A stretch of 25,702 bases of DNA from IMG/VR virus record IMGVR_UViG_3300030328_003242, positions 1 through 25,702 of that record. One strand, written 5' to 3'. The number at the start of each line of letters is the position of its first letter. Within the stretch, counting starts at the first letter, position 1. The notes under the pieces are model-generated. The model was given only the letters and a program-made list of their open reading frames with translations, was not told the origin of the DNA and ran no database searches. A program made the translations under genes and the position numbers. This stretch comes from a virus. Shown in pieces: positions 14,884-23,062 of this stretch.

Positions 14884-16147
14884 TACCTATTTTCCTTTTT
14901 TTTCTTACTATTTTCTTTTTAGCTTTAGGTTTAGATATAGGTTTTTTCTTAAGAGAATGATCAACACCTTTTAAAGTATCTTGAAATACACCAGTAAATT
15001 GAAGACCAATTCTTTCCCATTCAAATTGTTTTTCTAATGCTCGTTGATAGCATAATTCTGCAGTAGCTTCTAATTTTTCTCTATTAGTATATAAGTCATT
15101 TAAGATTTCTACTAAATGCTTGGTTGATGGACAAGGCATTTCACGTCCATAATTAGTATCAGTATCAATATGATCACATTTAATTAAACGAGCATAACCT
15201 TCAAAGATCTCTTTACAAGAAGTATGCCCTGGAACTACTTGAGCTACTTTACAAGCTGCATGTTCAAAGTTAACTAATCCCCATCCTTCACCTTTACATG
15301 TATTAAGTCCTACATCAGCAGCATTGTAAATAGTATTTAAAGTTTCAACTTCTACATTTGGTGGACCTTCGACATCAGCTGTAAGAATAATTCTATTATT
15401 AGGATCAAGTTTATTTCGTTTCATTTCTCGATCAAATAGGTTCATAATGTCCCAACCTTGATCTTTCTTACCCATATGTAAATACAATTGAGCATTAGGC
15501 TTATCAACAGCAAATTGAGCAAATGCAGCAATAGTTATATCAATACGTTTTCTAAATTGATTACGATTACCATTGAATACTATAAAAGCATTTTCATCTA
15601 TACCTAATTCTTTTCTGGCTTCTTTTTTATCTATTGGATAGAATTGCCCTGGAGTAACTCCATGTGGAATAACAGCAATAGGTTTAGTAACTCCACCACT
15701 AATAAATTCTTTGGCACCGAATTGAGTATAAGAAATAATTCCATCCCAATCATTGGAAGTGTCTGATAAACATCCAGTCCATCCATAAGAATCCATAGGT
15801 GCATAACCAATGAATTTAAATTTTTTATCTTTATGAAAATCTTTTATTTGTTTATATTGTTCATTAATAATCCACATGTCATTAATACTAAAGATAAGAT
15901 CAGGAGCTTCTATTCTCACTATTTCTCTTATTCTTTGTTCACCAAAAGGAGCAGTTTGAAATCTATTAGAAGAAGGATACATTGTATATTTCTTCTGTAA
16001 AGGAGTTGGATCTCCCCACCAGTTATTACCAAGGACAGAGATTTTAAAATGTTTTGCTAGAAAAGGAAGAACATTTTCAGTTACTCTAGAGAAACCTGTT
16101 TTAGCAACAATATCTCCACACCATAAAAGTTTTGGTTTTTTTGGCAT
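14876..16147 (-). CDS. GT4-type glycosyltransferase (423 aa)
   Basis: The GT-B layout has an N-terminal Rossmann half (KLLWCGDIVAKTGFSRVTENV), a linker with VIPHGVTPGQF at 159-169, and a donor-binding half with GNRNQFRKRID at 193-203 and GEGWGLVNFE at 286-295. The latter is the family's E-x7-E nucleotide-sugar motif (Glu287, Glu295). The last 40 residues are strongly Lys/Arg-rich and lie beyond the normal domain. Likely role: transfer of a sugar to a surface glycan, DNA or virion protein. Its operon partner is the PMI cupin. The 57 bases upstream (16148-16204) are AT-rich with no clear promoter on this strand. Confidence 0.87.
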   Translation of the reverse strand: MPKKPKLLWCGDIVAKTGFSRVTENVLPFLAKHFKISVLGNNWWGDPTPLQKKYTMYPSSNRFQTAPFGEQRIREIVRIEAPDLIFSINDMWIINEQYKQIKDFHKDKKFKFIGYAPMDSYGWTGCLSDTSNDWDGIISYTQFGAKEFISGGVTKPIAVIPHGVTPGQFYPIDKKEARKELGIDENAFIVFNGNRNQFRKRIDITIAAFAQFAVDKPNAQLYLHMGKKDQGWDIMNLFDREMKRNKLDPNNRIILTADVEGPPNVEVETLNTIYNAADVGLNTCKGEGWGLVNFEHAACKVAQVVPGHTSCKEIFEGYARLIKCDHIDTDTNYGREMPCPSTKHLVEILNDLYTNREKLEATAELCYQRALEKQFEWERIGLQFTGVFQDTLKGVDHSLKKKPISKPKAKKKIVRKKRKIGNA

Positions 16148-16204
16148 TATTTTTATATTTCTTTTCTAAATATACACAATTTCTGTATAAATAGTTATAG
16201 ATAG

Positions 16205-18802
16205 TTAATCTTCTGCTTGTTCTACTTTCATTTCTTTTTTATCAATTATGTCACCATATTCAGCTCTCCATTTTTCTTTATTTAATCCAACCTCAATGAT
16301 AGAAGGATATTCAACATACTTTTGATCAGCTGCACGACATGAAATATTTTTAACTCTCATTCCTCTACGATCTTTAAATTTATAAACATTTAAACGTAAT
16401 TGATGAACACAAACATCCATTAATAAAGTTTCAAATCTACTACGTCCCAGAATGTTACTGTTAGAAGCTTTTGAAAATTCACAATAACTTGCATAAAGCC
16501 ATTTATCCCATGAAATATAAACATTAGTTGAACCTGGTTGAGAACTTTTAGCTAATCCAACAGAAGCAGAACTACCTGGATCAAAAATTAAACAATGATC
16601 CATCCAATCCATAATTTGATTTGATTTAAGAATTTGTTCTCGATGATGTTTAGCAAAGAAGGAAACTTTTTTATTCGTTTCCATTAAATATTCACGCATA
16701 TCCAATTCATCCATATCCAACAACCAATTAACTAATCCTGGAAGCAAAGAAGCGAAATCACCAAAAGGTGTTCCGCTATCGTCCATATCAATTAAGGTGC
16801 GTTGTTCAGCTGCACTACCAGTGAAAGGTCTATCAAAAGGAATAGTAAGACGACGACGTGCAAGCCCAGATGTAGGATCTGTCGTTTGTATTGGTTCATT
16901 TGCAGTTATCATTACCAACCCATTAAATTTAAACGGCTTTAATGAACCAGCTTGAAATTTACGTTCATTTCGAATTAAATCACGACCAGTAATTGCTTTT
17001 AATACTGATACTGAACCACCGTATCTTTCAACATCATTGAATAAAAGTAATTTCTTTTTATATAAATTTGCAGTTTCAAATCTACTTTTTTCCAGATGAT
17101 CTAATTGAGAAATAATGGCATTCGTATCACCAACTAATGCATGTGCAAGGTTGGAATAAGTAGACTTACCTGATTTACCTGGACCAACAATTTCAACGAA
17201 CTTTTGTATATCTGAATGACTTAATAGAACAGCACGTAACCATGCTCTAAGGACTTGTACTCTTCCCCAACTATCATCTTGTACGTGTTTTAACCATTTG
17301 ATAATTGGCTCACATGTAGCTTGATTATCGTATTCATAAGGAAGTTGTTGGGTCATATACATTTCTTTATCAAATGGAATTAATTCTCTACTTTCAATAT
17401 CTAAAATTCCATTTGTAAAAAGTAAATGATTTTTACCTTCATACCAATCATCATGTATTAATGTAATTCTTAATTGTTCTAAAACATCATTAACTAAATT
17501 CATACTGTAACCATTAGGTAACAGTTGATCTTTTAACATTTCAAGTCTATTTTTTATTTCACCTTTAGTTTCTGTATCTGATAAAGCAGACCATAAACCT
17601 TTTGAACGATAATTATAATTAAAGAAACAACCTTGTGCTTGACTGTATTTTAAACAATCATCATAAGATTGAATTAATACATTAGTAATAATATCTGAAG
17701 AAGGATTACGAGGTTTTTGTTCTCGTCCCTTATTTATTGGTGTTGAAAGTTTTTTTTCATTACGTACAACTTTCGGCTTATTCTTTGTAGGGGTTGAATG
17801 AAAATCGTTAAACATTTGATCTAATTCTGCGAATGTTTTTTCGTCAATTTCTTTATTGATTGCTTTATGTTCTTGAGAAGGTTTCCACCCATATTCTTTT
17901 GCATGGTGAATTAAAGAGCCAAGAGTACGTGCTCCACCCTTGTCAAAAGTTTTCCAACGTTTATTACATTCACCAGCTTTATATTTAGAAGATTGCTTAG
18001 ACCATTCGTCCCAATCATCAAGAAGCGAATCGTCCAACGAATGAAGCGACTGACCAATAGTAATCCAAATGTCGTAGTCAGCACACGCTTCTGCAGGCAA
18101 AGCCCACATAGCTTCAGTAGCGAGTTGAATGTCTCTTTCGAGAGAGGCTTCAGCATTTACAGCAAAGGTCGGGCCTATTATTCTAGTCGTTTCTTTTGCT
18201 GGTACCCCTTGTTTAATATTTTTATTAATAATGCAATTTAATATCCACTCAGGTAATTCAGGTAATTCAGAACACCATTCAAATCCTTCATTAACAGCTG
18301 TGTAATATCCATTGGTATCAGGGTGTAAACCCATTAAGACACCTTGGTGTTTTTGCCATAATATTTCTAATTTTTCTTTATCCGTTTCTGCATGCCAGGT
18401 ATATTTGTTACGTATAAAATGTTTATGTTTTTCTCTATCTAAACGATAAAGTTTTCTTTCTCTACCATCTTTACCACTAAGAATAGTTAATGTTTTTGGT
18501 AAAGCATTTTCTATTTCAGTATCTGCTAAGTCTTGAATAAGATCATAAACACTAGGACCGTCAACATCAACCCATACCAACCCATAAGGGAGATTAAAAA
18601 CTGGACCTGATAGAAGCCCGATGGCTTTGCATTGCCCTGTAAGGATTTCAGTTTCAATTTCATGAACACTACATGGTTTGTTTTGCCATCCAGAGATATA
18701 AGGATCTTTATTAGATCCTAAAGGAGTAAGAGGCCATTCTTTAGAAATAAAGTCAAGTCGGATTTCTCCAGGTTTTAAAGATTTGTAATTTGTTTTTGTC
18801 AT
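16205..18802 (-). CDS. Primase-polymerase/SF3 helicase, plasmid-phage type (865 aa)
   Basis: Domains in order: an N-terminal Prim-Pol (AEP) region with WPLTPLG at 23-29, the metal-binding DVD at 79-81 and the GLHPDTNGYY segment at 158-167; a PriCT-2-like domain at about 225-307 (IWITIGQSLHSL, GARTLGSLIHHA); a D5-type N-terminal region at about 370-520; and an SF3 helicase with Walker A GPGKSGKST at 540-548, Walker B LLLFND at 585-590, sensor MITANEP at 631-637 and Arg-rich ARRRLTIPF at 648-656. It should prime and unwind DNA at the replication origin. The Prim-Pol part resembles cyanobacterial plasmid-type primases from memory. It would replace gp41/gp61 if this is a T4-like phage, which is unexpected. 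Confidence 0.9.
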   Translation of the reverse strand: MTKTNYKSLKPGEIRLDFISKEWPLTPLGSNKDPYISGWQNKPCSVHEIETEILTGQCKAIGLLSGPVFNLPYGLVWVDVDGPSVYDLIQDLADTEIENALPKTLTILSGKDGRERKLYRLDREKHKHFIRNKYTWHAETDKEKLEILWQKHQGVLMGLHPDTNGYYTAVNEGFEWCSELPELPEWILNCIINKNIKQGVPAKETTRIIGPTFAVNAEASLERDIQLATEAMWALPAEACADYDIWITIGQSLHSLDDSLLDDWDEWSKQSSKYKAGECNKRWKTFDKGGARTLGSLIHHAKEYGWKPSQEHKAINKEIDEKTFAELDQMFNDFHSTPTKNKPKVVRNEKKLSTPINKGREQKPRNPSSDIITNVLIQSYDDCLKYSQAQGCFFNYNYRSKGLWSALSDTETKGEIKNRLEMLKDQLLPNGYSMNLVNDVLEQLRITLIHDDWYEGKNHLLFTNGILDIESRELIPFDKEMYMTQQLPYEYDNQATCEPIIKWLKHVQDDSWGRVQVLRAWLRAVLLSHSDIQKFVEIVGPGKSGKSTYSNLAHALVGDTNAIISQLDHLEKSRFETANLYKKKLLLFNDVERYGGSVSVLKAITGRDLIRNERKFQAGSLKPFKFNGLVMITANEPIQTTDPTSGLARRRLTIPFDRPFTGSAAEQRTLIDMDDSGTPFGDFASLLPGLVNWLLDMDELDMREYLMETNKKVSFFAKHHREQILKSNQIMDWMDHCLIFDPGSSASVGLAKSSQPGSTNVYISWDKWLYASYCEFSKASNSNILGRSRFETLLMDVCVHQLRLNVYKFKDRRGMRVKNISCRAADQKYVEYPSIIEVGLNKEKWRAEYGDIIDKKEMKVEQAED

Positions 18803-18984
18803 TAGTGTTGAGTGTTCTCGATAACCACATTAAATTTTTTATGTGGGAATACTTCTTCTCTTAATAGCGTAAAGGCATGATAATGCATGTGTGTCGGCAA
18901 ATGAAAACAATCCCCGTCAACCGCACTTTCCATACGAGTTTTAAGGGTATTTATCCACTCGCCAACGGAAACATTTATTTCCAT
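18802..18984 (-). CDS. Small gene coupled to the primase-helicase (60 aa)
   Basis: The protein reads MEINVSVGEWINTLKTRMES..., with a His-rich middle (CFHLPTHMHYHAF). Its stop overlaps the primase-helicase ATG by one base (TAATG). No domain is recognised. Inference: it may act with the replicase or control its translation. The His/Cys cluster could bind metal but is too short to assign. Confidence 0.6.
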   Translation of the reverse strand: MEINVSVGEWINTLKTRMESAVDGDCFHLPTHMHYHAFTLLREEVFPHKKFNVVIENTQH

Positions 18985-19020
18985 TGGAAGCTATTTTTAT
19001 GTGTTCTATTATCCTAGTGC

Positions 19021-19043
19021 GAATAATCTGAAATGAATTATTC
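19021..19043. other. Small AT-rich hairpin in the nuclease-primase gap
   Basis: GAATAAT at 19021-19027 pairs perfectly with ATTATTC at 19037-19043 across a 9-base loop. It lies in the 79-base gap between the nuclease stop and the 60-residue gene start. It could slow transcription between the two units, but the stem is AT-only apart from one G-C pair and no T-run typical of a terminator follows closely. Confidence 0.25.
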
Positions 19044-19063
19044 AAAATATTAAGCTTAAATTT

Positions 19064-19915
19064 TTAAATTGAATCAGCATCATAAACATTACAATTGTCT
19101 ATTTGTTTATAATATTCTTCTACAATTTTTAACCAATCAACATGTAATTTATCTAAAAATCTTCTAGATATTTTAAATACTTGTGTACGTAAAGGCGTTG
19201 ATACTAGTATGGCAGCTTGATCAACTTTAACGTCTAAAGTTTGTTGTATAGCAAGGTCATAGGCTGCGAGTTGTTTACAGGTTTTTTTAAATTTCATATA
19301 ACCACCTAAAAGATCTCTCCATTCTTGTGAACCTTTTTCATATTCTTTAGGCCATTTACGACTATAGGGTTTAACGCTTGTTTTCAAATCTGCAAGAGTT
19401 AATTTATTTTCAACGAAACCAATGATGTCAGGAGCACCAGCCCAAGCTCGTCCTTCTTCGTCAGCACCCCAAACACGAGCTACTTCATCAGCACCCATTG
19501 TAAAATTAAAAGATTCTAAGACAGGAGATTCTGCCCAAAGTACTTCTCCAAATTGATCAAGTATTTTTGGCATACCTGCCCAGAACTCAGCATAATCTTC
19601 AGATATTTCTGGATCCTTTTCACCTTTTAAATATTGTTCCATTCCATAATGTATTGCTGTACCTCGTTCAGCTGCTTTTTCTTTTACCCCTGGATTGGCT
19701 TTAGACCACATTTCTAATTTCTTTTTATTTTGCTCAGATGCAGTTTCAGAAATTATGGTTGTTACTGAAGGAGCTGGTCCAGTAAATAAAGGTGTTGTGT
19801 AATGGCGTTTACCGTTAAGCGTTATACGTGCAGCAGTTTTATTAATATCTTTCATTACATCATCATTTATGATCTCTTTCTTTTCTTTACTCTCAAGGAT
19901 ATTAGTGTCTTTCAT
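19064..19915 (-). CDS. RecB/Cas4-like PD-(D/E)XK exonuclease (283 aa)
   Basis: The motif order of the superfamily is complete: GTAIHYGMEQYL with His89, an acidic pocket residue (Glu129 in WAES), Asp163 in GAPDIIGF, D-x-K at 176-178 in ADLKTS, and QLAAYDLA at 215-222. No 4Fe-4S Cys cluster is visible, which favours a RecB-like phage exonuclease over Cas4. Role: DNA end processing for recombination, replication or host-DNA breakdown. It lies just upstream of the primase operon in the same orientation. Met21 (MKDINKTAARI) is an alternative start, as the first 20 residues are charged filler. Confidence 0.85.
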   Translation of the reverse strand: MKDTNILESKEKKEIINDDVMKDINKTAARITLNGKRHYTTPLFTGPAPSVTTIISETASEQNKKKLEMWSKANPGVKEKAAERGTAIHYGMEQYLKGEKDPEISEDYAEFWAGMPKILDQFGEVLWAESPVLESFNFTMGADEVARVWGADEEGRAWAGAPDIIGFVENKLTLADLKTSVKPYSRKWPKEYEKGSQEWRDLLGGYMKFKKTCKQLAAYDLAIQQTLDVKVDQAAILVSTPLRTQVFKISRRFLDKLHVDWLKIVEEYYKQIDNCNVYDADSI

Positions 19916-19926
19916 TTGAAAAGTAT

Positions 19927-19956
19927 GTATTACATTTAAGTTATCTGCTCTGTCAA
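19927..19956 (-). promoter_or_regulatory. Putative sigma70-type promoter for the nuclease gene
   Basis: The minus strand carries a perfect TTGACA at 19956-19951, followed by an 18-base spacer and a weak TAATAC. It is 12 bases from the nuclease ATG. The -35 match is exact but the -10 is poor, so this is a candidate only. Confidence 0.35.
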
Positions 19957-19981
19957 GTCTAGTAGAAAAATTATATTTTAT

Positions 19982-20009
19982 CTGACAAATTAGTTAAATA
20001 AGTTATATT
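19982..20009 (+). promoter_or_regulatory. Putative sigma70-type promoter for the methyltransferase gene
   Basis: CTGACA at 19982-19987 and TATATT at 20004-20009 are separated by 16 bases. A GAGG element follows at 20014-20017, somewhat far from the ATG at 20033. With the candidate on the other strand it would make 19916-20032 a divergent promoter region. Confidence 0.35.
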
Positions 20010-20032
20010 CAAAGAGGTAATCAGAAAACAAA

Positions 20033-20620
20033 ATGACTTTTTGGAATGAATATTTTAATGAGATATCTGAAAGTTTAGGAGGAAGAACTGATAGTTTTAG
20101 AAAAATTTTTGAATATTTAGATGACCTTAAAGATAAAGAAATCTTCATTGTAGAAACAGGCTGCTACAGGGAAGAGGACAATTATCGAGGTGATGGTTGC
20201 TCTACATTATTATTTGATAATTATGTAAAGCATCGAGGAGGAAATGTTATTTCAATTGATATTAGTAATGAAGCATGTAAACTTGCTAGTGAAAACACTA
20301 GTAATCGTGTTGAAGTTATCTGTGGTGATTCAGTAGAAGAACTTGGGTATTTAGAAGGGAAAGTAGATTTACTTTACTTAGATTCATTTAACATTACAGA
20401 TTGGGGAAATGATTGGGAATCATCTGCACATCATTTAAAAGAATTATTTGCAGCTAAAAATATTATTAAACCAGGTACTTTAATTGTTGTTGATGATAAC
20501 TTAAGAGCTGCAGATGGCAGACTACTAGGGAAAGGTCGTCTTATTGGAGAATTAATGGATGCATTAGATTTTAAACCTTATATAGATGAATATCAAATAG
20601 CATGGATATGGAAAGAATAA
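20033..20620 (+). CDS. SAM-dependent methyltransferase-like protein (195 aa)
   Basis: A class I Rossmann layout is visible: motif I region IVETGCYREEDNYRGDGCST at 39-58, an acidic strand end NVISIDIS (Asp76) expected to bind the cofactor ribose, CGDSVEEL at 97-104, VDLLYLDSFN at 111-120, and KPGTLIVVDDN at 146-156. The VDDN form matches small-molecule or glycan methyltransferases of the Methyltransf_24 type. Substrate unknown. It is on the + strand between two minus-strand operons, next to an HNH gene, and so resembles an inserted cargo unit. Confidence 0.8.
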   Translation: MTFWNEYFNEISESLGGRTDSFRKIFEYLDDLKDKEIFIVETGCYREEDNYRGDGCSTLLFDNYVKHRGGNVISIDISNEACKLASENTSNRVEVICGDSVEELGYLEGKVDLLYLDSFNITDWGNDWESSAHHLKELFAAKNIIKPGTLIVVDDNLRAADGRLLGKGRLIGELMDALDFKPYIDEYQIAWIWKE

Positions 20621-20635
20621 TACTTTATAAATATT

Positions 20636-20902
20636 ATGAGTTGGCAAACTAGTAAAAAACGAATACGTAAAAACAGACAAAAATTAATAACGCATAAAAA
20701 GACATTATGCTGTAAAGCTTGTGGCTTAGATGATTATCGTGTTTTAGAATTCCATCATCTTGGAGATAAAGAGAATAGTATTTCTCGTATGGTAGGTGTA
20801 GGTTATAGTTGGAAAAATATTGTAAAGGAAATGAGTAAATGTATTCCTTTATGTAGCAATTGTCATCGTATTGAACATTGGCAAGAAGTAGAATCAGATT
20901 GA
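20636..20902 (+). CDS. HNH endonuclease (88 aa)
   Basis: The full small HNH pattern is present: CKACG (Cys26, Cys29), LEFHHLG (His40/His41), and CIPLCSNCHRIEHW with Cys73, Cys76, His77 and His81. The basic N-terminus (KKRIRKNRQK) would contact DNA. It starts 15 bases after the methyltransferase, on the same strand. Likely a free-standing homing-type or packaging-associated nuclease. Its 3' end overlaps a zinc-ribbon gene on the opposite strand by 40 bases. Confidence 0.85.
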   Translation: MSWQTSKKRIRKNRQKLITHKKTLCCKACGLDDYRVLEFHHLGDKENSISRMVGVGYSWKNIVKEMSKCIPLCSNCHRIEHWQEVESD

Positions 20903-21039
20903 TTTATTGGATGATAAACTTCTACAGCAGCATTACAGTTTCGACAATCTAAGAAAGTAATCATGTTATAAAGTTCATGTTCTGGAATATCAATATTACT
21001 ACTGATATGAAGAACAGAATTACATAGATAACAATTCAT
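20863..21039 (-). CDS. Small zinc-ribbon protein (58 aa)
   Basis: The translation starts MNCYLCNSVLHISSNIDIPE and carries two Cys pairs (CYLC and CRNC) about 28 residues apart, followed by AAVEVYHP, a typical zinc-ribbon layout. Its ATG overlaps the upstream stop (ATGA at 21036-21039). From memory, similar short zinc-ribbon proteins occur in T4-like cyanophages. The last 13 codons lie antisense to the HNH gene, so the C-terminus may be of little functional weight. Confidence 0.65.
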   Translation of the reverse strand: MNCYLCNSVLHISSNIDIPEHELYNMITFLDCRNCNAAVEVYHPINQSDSTSCQCSIR

Positions 21040-21458
21040 GTAGCTATAGCAGCTTGATGTGGTGAATCTGCTTGTCCTATAGACATTGTGCCATTTTTAG
21101 GTTCTTTTAATTCTTCAACACATGCATCTTCACATTCTTGATCATCAATATCACACTCAGCAGAACAGTTTAAATATTCATCTACTGGATCAGGAGCAGG
21201 TCGAGGATCAAGTTTGATTTCTCCACGTTCTACTTTTTGTATAAATTCTATACGCTCAAACCACATATCTCTTTGTGCTATACCTGCCTCATTTAAACAA
21301 AAGTCTTGCCATAATCCAGTAAAAAGACCATACATTGGATGATCAGGATTATCTCTTCCTGCACATTTATACATATGGTTTTGAAAAAAGACTCTACGAT
21401 TATTTTCTTCTCTCCATTCAGGAGTTCCGAATTCATCTTTTTTGTTTTTCATTTTCAT
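21036..21458 (-). CDS. Acidic unknown phage protein (140 aa)
   Basis: I use the Met at 21458 (MKMKNKKDEFGTPEWREE), since the longer frame runs back through the preceding gene; Met at 21452 is equally possible. The N-terminal half is charged and aromatic (RRVFFQNHMYKCAG, LWQDFCLNEAG). The C-terminal half is acidic with a Cys cluster (CSAECDIDDQECEDAC, four Cys) that might bind metal. It overlaps neighbours by 26 and 4 bases. No family recognised. Confidence 0.7.
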   Translation of the reverse strand: MKMKNKKDEFGTPEWREENNRRVFFQNHMYKCAGRDNPDHPMYGLFTGLWQDFCLNEAGIAQRDMWFERIEFIQKVERGEIKLDPRPAPDPVDEYLNCSAECDIDDQECEDACVEELKEPKNGTMSIGQADSPHQAAIAT

Positions 21459-21642
21459 CAATAGATATAAGAGAAGTATAGGCGTTTTTAACACCAGGAT
21501 TTATATCAAATAAAACTTCATACAATTCAGATTCAATATGTTTAATAAATTCTTCTTTATTTTTACCTTTAAAAGGATTGTAATCAACATCTAAATCAAC
21601 TGAAAAGCTTAAAGTTAAGCGAGGAATAGGAACAGGTTCCAT
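21433..21642 (-). CDS. Small unknown phage protein (69 aa)
   Basis: The translation reads MEPVPIPRLTLSFSVDLDVD..., with an N-terminal beta strand followed by a helix (NKEEFIKHIESELYEVLFDI) and a polar tail. It overlaps the next gene by 26 bases in a different frame. No family recognised. The alpha/beta layout and operon position are the only support. Confidence 0.65.
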   Translation of the reverse strand: MEPVPIPRLTLSFSVDLDVDYNPFKGKNKEEFIKHIESELYEVLFDINPGVKNAYTSLISIDENEKQKR

Positions 21643-21687
21643 CTAATTTGTTAAGGATATATTTACGATAGCAGCCTTTAATGTTTA

Positions 21688-21954
21688 TTAAGTATCAATC
21701 ATTTTTTCTAAATTGTGAACTTGATTTTGTCTATAAAAAGCTAAACGTTCTTGGATTAAATTGTAATAATTTATAGCACCATCTACCATTTCTTGTGCTT
21801 CCATACTTCCTGCTAAATTTTCATTAGCAAGCATTGCAGCAGTTAAAACAGTAACACCCCATTCAATTTTGCTGCCAATTAATGCTTCTAGAGGAGTTCC
21901 TTCTTGGGTAAAGCCAGCAAGTAATGCATATAAATTAGCTGAATCTTTCTCCAT
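21688..21954 (-). CDS. Small helical phage protein (88 aa)
   Basis: The protein is probably all-helical (NLYALLAGFTQ, IEWGVTVLTAAMLANENLAG, INYYNLIQERLAFYRQNQ). The middle helix is hydrophobic enough to be membrane-associated, but this is uncertain. The ATG is supported by an AGAGGAG site just upstream. No family recognised. Confidence 0.68.
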   Translation of the reverse strand: MEKDSANLYALLAGFTQEGTPLEALIGSKIEWGVTVLTAAMLANENLAGSMEAQEMVDGAINYYNLIQERLAFYRQNQVHNLEKMIDT

Positions 21955-21957
21955 GAA

Positions 21958-21963
21958 CTCCTC
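21958..21963 (-). promoter_or_regulatory. Shine-Dalgarno site for the 88-aa gene
   Basis: The minus strand reads GAGGAG immediately before TTC-ATG. Spacing is short, but the match is among the best in a window where most starts lack such a site. Confidence 0.55.
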
Positions 21964-21990
21964 TATTATTTTCTTTATTCTATATGAAAT

Positions 21991-22332
21991 TTATTTTTGA
22001 AGCTTCTTTTTCTCTTTTACTTTCTTTTGGTTAATATCAGATTCTTTTTGCATCCAATACCAATAACAACAACGAGCATTATGATGATACCTTTTACTTT
22101 TTAAGTATCTAACTTGATTAGCACGAGTATCAGCTATTAAATCTTCTACTGGTCTATCATCAGCATCTAAGTATTCCTTTAATTCCAATTCCATAGTTTT
22201 AAGCTGAAGATCAAAATCTTGTTCATTATGCTGATGACAGCACATGTAAAGATGAGCTTCTTCTACATCAATTGGAGCTGGCAGACTCTCGAAGAAACTG
22301 TTTTGTATGTTGGGATGTCTCCACGTCCACAT
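21991..22332 (-). CDS. Unknown phage protein with His/Cys-rich helix (113 aa)
   Basis: I take Met at 22332 (MWTWRHPNIQNSFFESLPAP) because the longer frame overlaps the upstream gene for over 200 bases and reads as noise there. Features: VEEAHLYMCCHQH, LIADTRANQVRYLKSKRYHHNARCCYWYW and a Lys-rich tail ending KEKKKLQK. The His/Cys content could bind metal, though no known spacing fits. It overlaps the Gp157-like gene by 65 bases. No family recognised. Confidence 0.65.
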   Translation of the reverse strand: MWTWRHPNIQNSFFESLPAPIDVEEAHLYMCCHQHNEQDFDLQLKTMELELKEYLDADDRPVEDLIADTRANQVRYLKSKRYHHNARCCYWYWMQKESDINQKKVKEKKKLQK

Positions 22333-23005
22333 TGGGACAGATTGTTCTTCTAGTGATTTTATAGTTTTGGATGACTTTAATTCCGTTGGGGAGTCCATTG
22401 TTTTTGTAAGCATTGATGACTGCATCTTCATTAAGAATAAATTCTGATGTTGTTTTAGGTGTAGATGTTTTAGAAAGTATTTCACCTTCTATAGAAGTTA
22501 TCACAGTTTCTTCTGTAATAGTGATTTCTTTTTTAATCCAGAATTTGACTTTATCTATAGAAGAAAATTCAGAAATATCTTTTAAAGCAACTACAGTTAA
22601 TCCATAATTTTGTCCTGAAGTAATAGGAGTAATTCTAAATTGAAAATGCTTACCACTGATAACATCGTGTTCTTTCCCCTCTGGAAGCATCCTTCTAATT
22701 TCACGCAAAGAAGTTTTTAAATCTTTAACAACATTTTCAGAATGTTTTCTAGATTTAGTTAGTTCTTTTATTGTCTCTTTATAGTATTCAGTACTACGTT
22801 CCCATTCTTTTAATTCAAGAAATAATTCATCGAACTTTAAAGAACGTTGATTAGAAATAGCAACAAAATCTGCAATTACAACTTCTTTCTGTTCATTATC
22901 TAAAAGAGGAATACTTCTAGATAAGGATTCATGTTGTTTAATAATTTCCCAGAAAGCCATAGTTTCTGGTTCCTGTTTAAGGACGGAGGATTTGATTTGA
23001 TTCAT
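22268..23005 (-). CDS. Siphovirus Gp157-like coiled-coil protein (245 aa)
   Basis: After an N-terminal helix (MAFWEIIKQHESLSR, with Met16 a good alternative start) there is a long charged coiled coil at about 57-107 ending MLPEG, then SGKHFQFRITP. That is the helix-then-beta-strand transition typical of Gp157-family proteins. The C-terminal third ends in VIQNYKITRR and a polar tail. The family is found in replication modules of temperate siphoviruses and was reported in Streptococcus thermophilus phages as affecting phage resistance. Here it lies within reach of the primase and nuclease. Assignment is by shape and motif only. Confidence 0.6.
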   Translation of the reverse strand: MNQIKSSVLKQEPETMAFWEIIKQHESLSRSIPLLDNEQKEVVIADFVAISNQRSLKFDELFLELKEWERSTEYYKETIKELTKSRKHSENVVKDLKTSLREIRRMLPEGKEHDVISGKHFQFRITPITSGQNYGLTVVALKDISEFSSIDKVKFWIKKEITITEETVITSIEGEILSKTSTPKTTSEFILNEDAVINAYKNNGLPNGIKVIQNYKITRRTICPNVDVETSQHTKQFLRESASSN

Positions 23006-23062
23006 TGAGATTAGGTTAAATTGAAGTCAGTTTATATCGTCATAACTTAAAGGACGATGTTT

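Noticed and set aside
16186-16193. TATAAATA on the + strand
   Set aside because: It points into the 3' end of the minus-strand replicase gene and has no + strand gene downstream.
17911-18241. Minus frame 17911-18156 and plus frame 17993-18241
   Set aside because: Both lie fully inside the primase-helicase reading frame and lack independent signals.
20626-20633. TATAAATA just before the HNH gene at 20636
   Set aside because: It ends 2 bases before the ATG, leaving no room for a transcription start and leader; more likely AT-rich spacer.
22413-22607. + strand frame inside the Gp157-like gene
   Set aside because: It is a reverse shadow of the real minus-strand coding frame.
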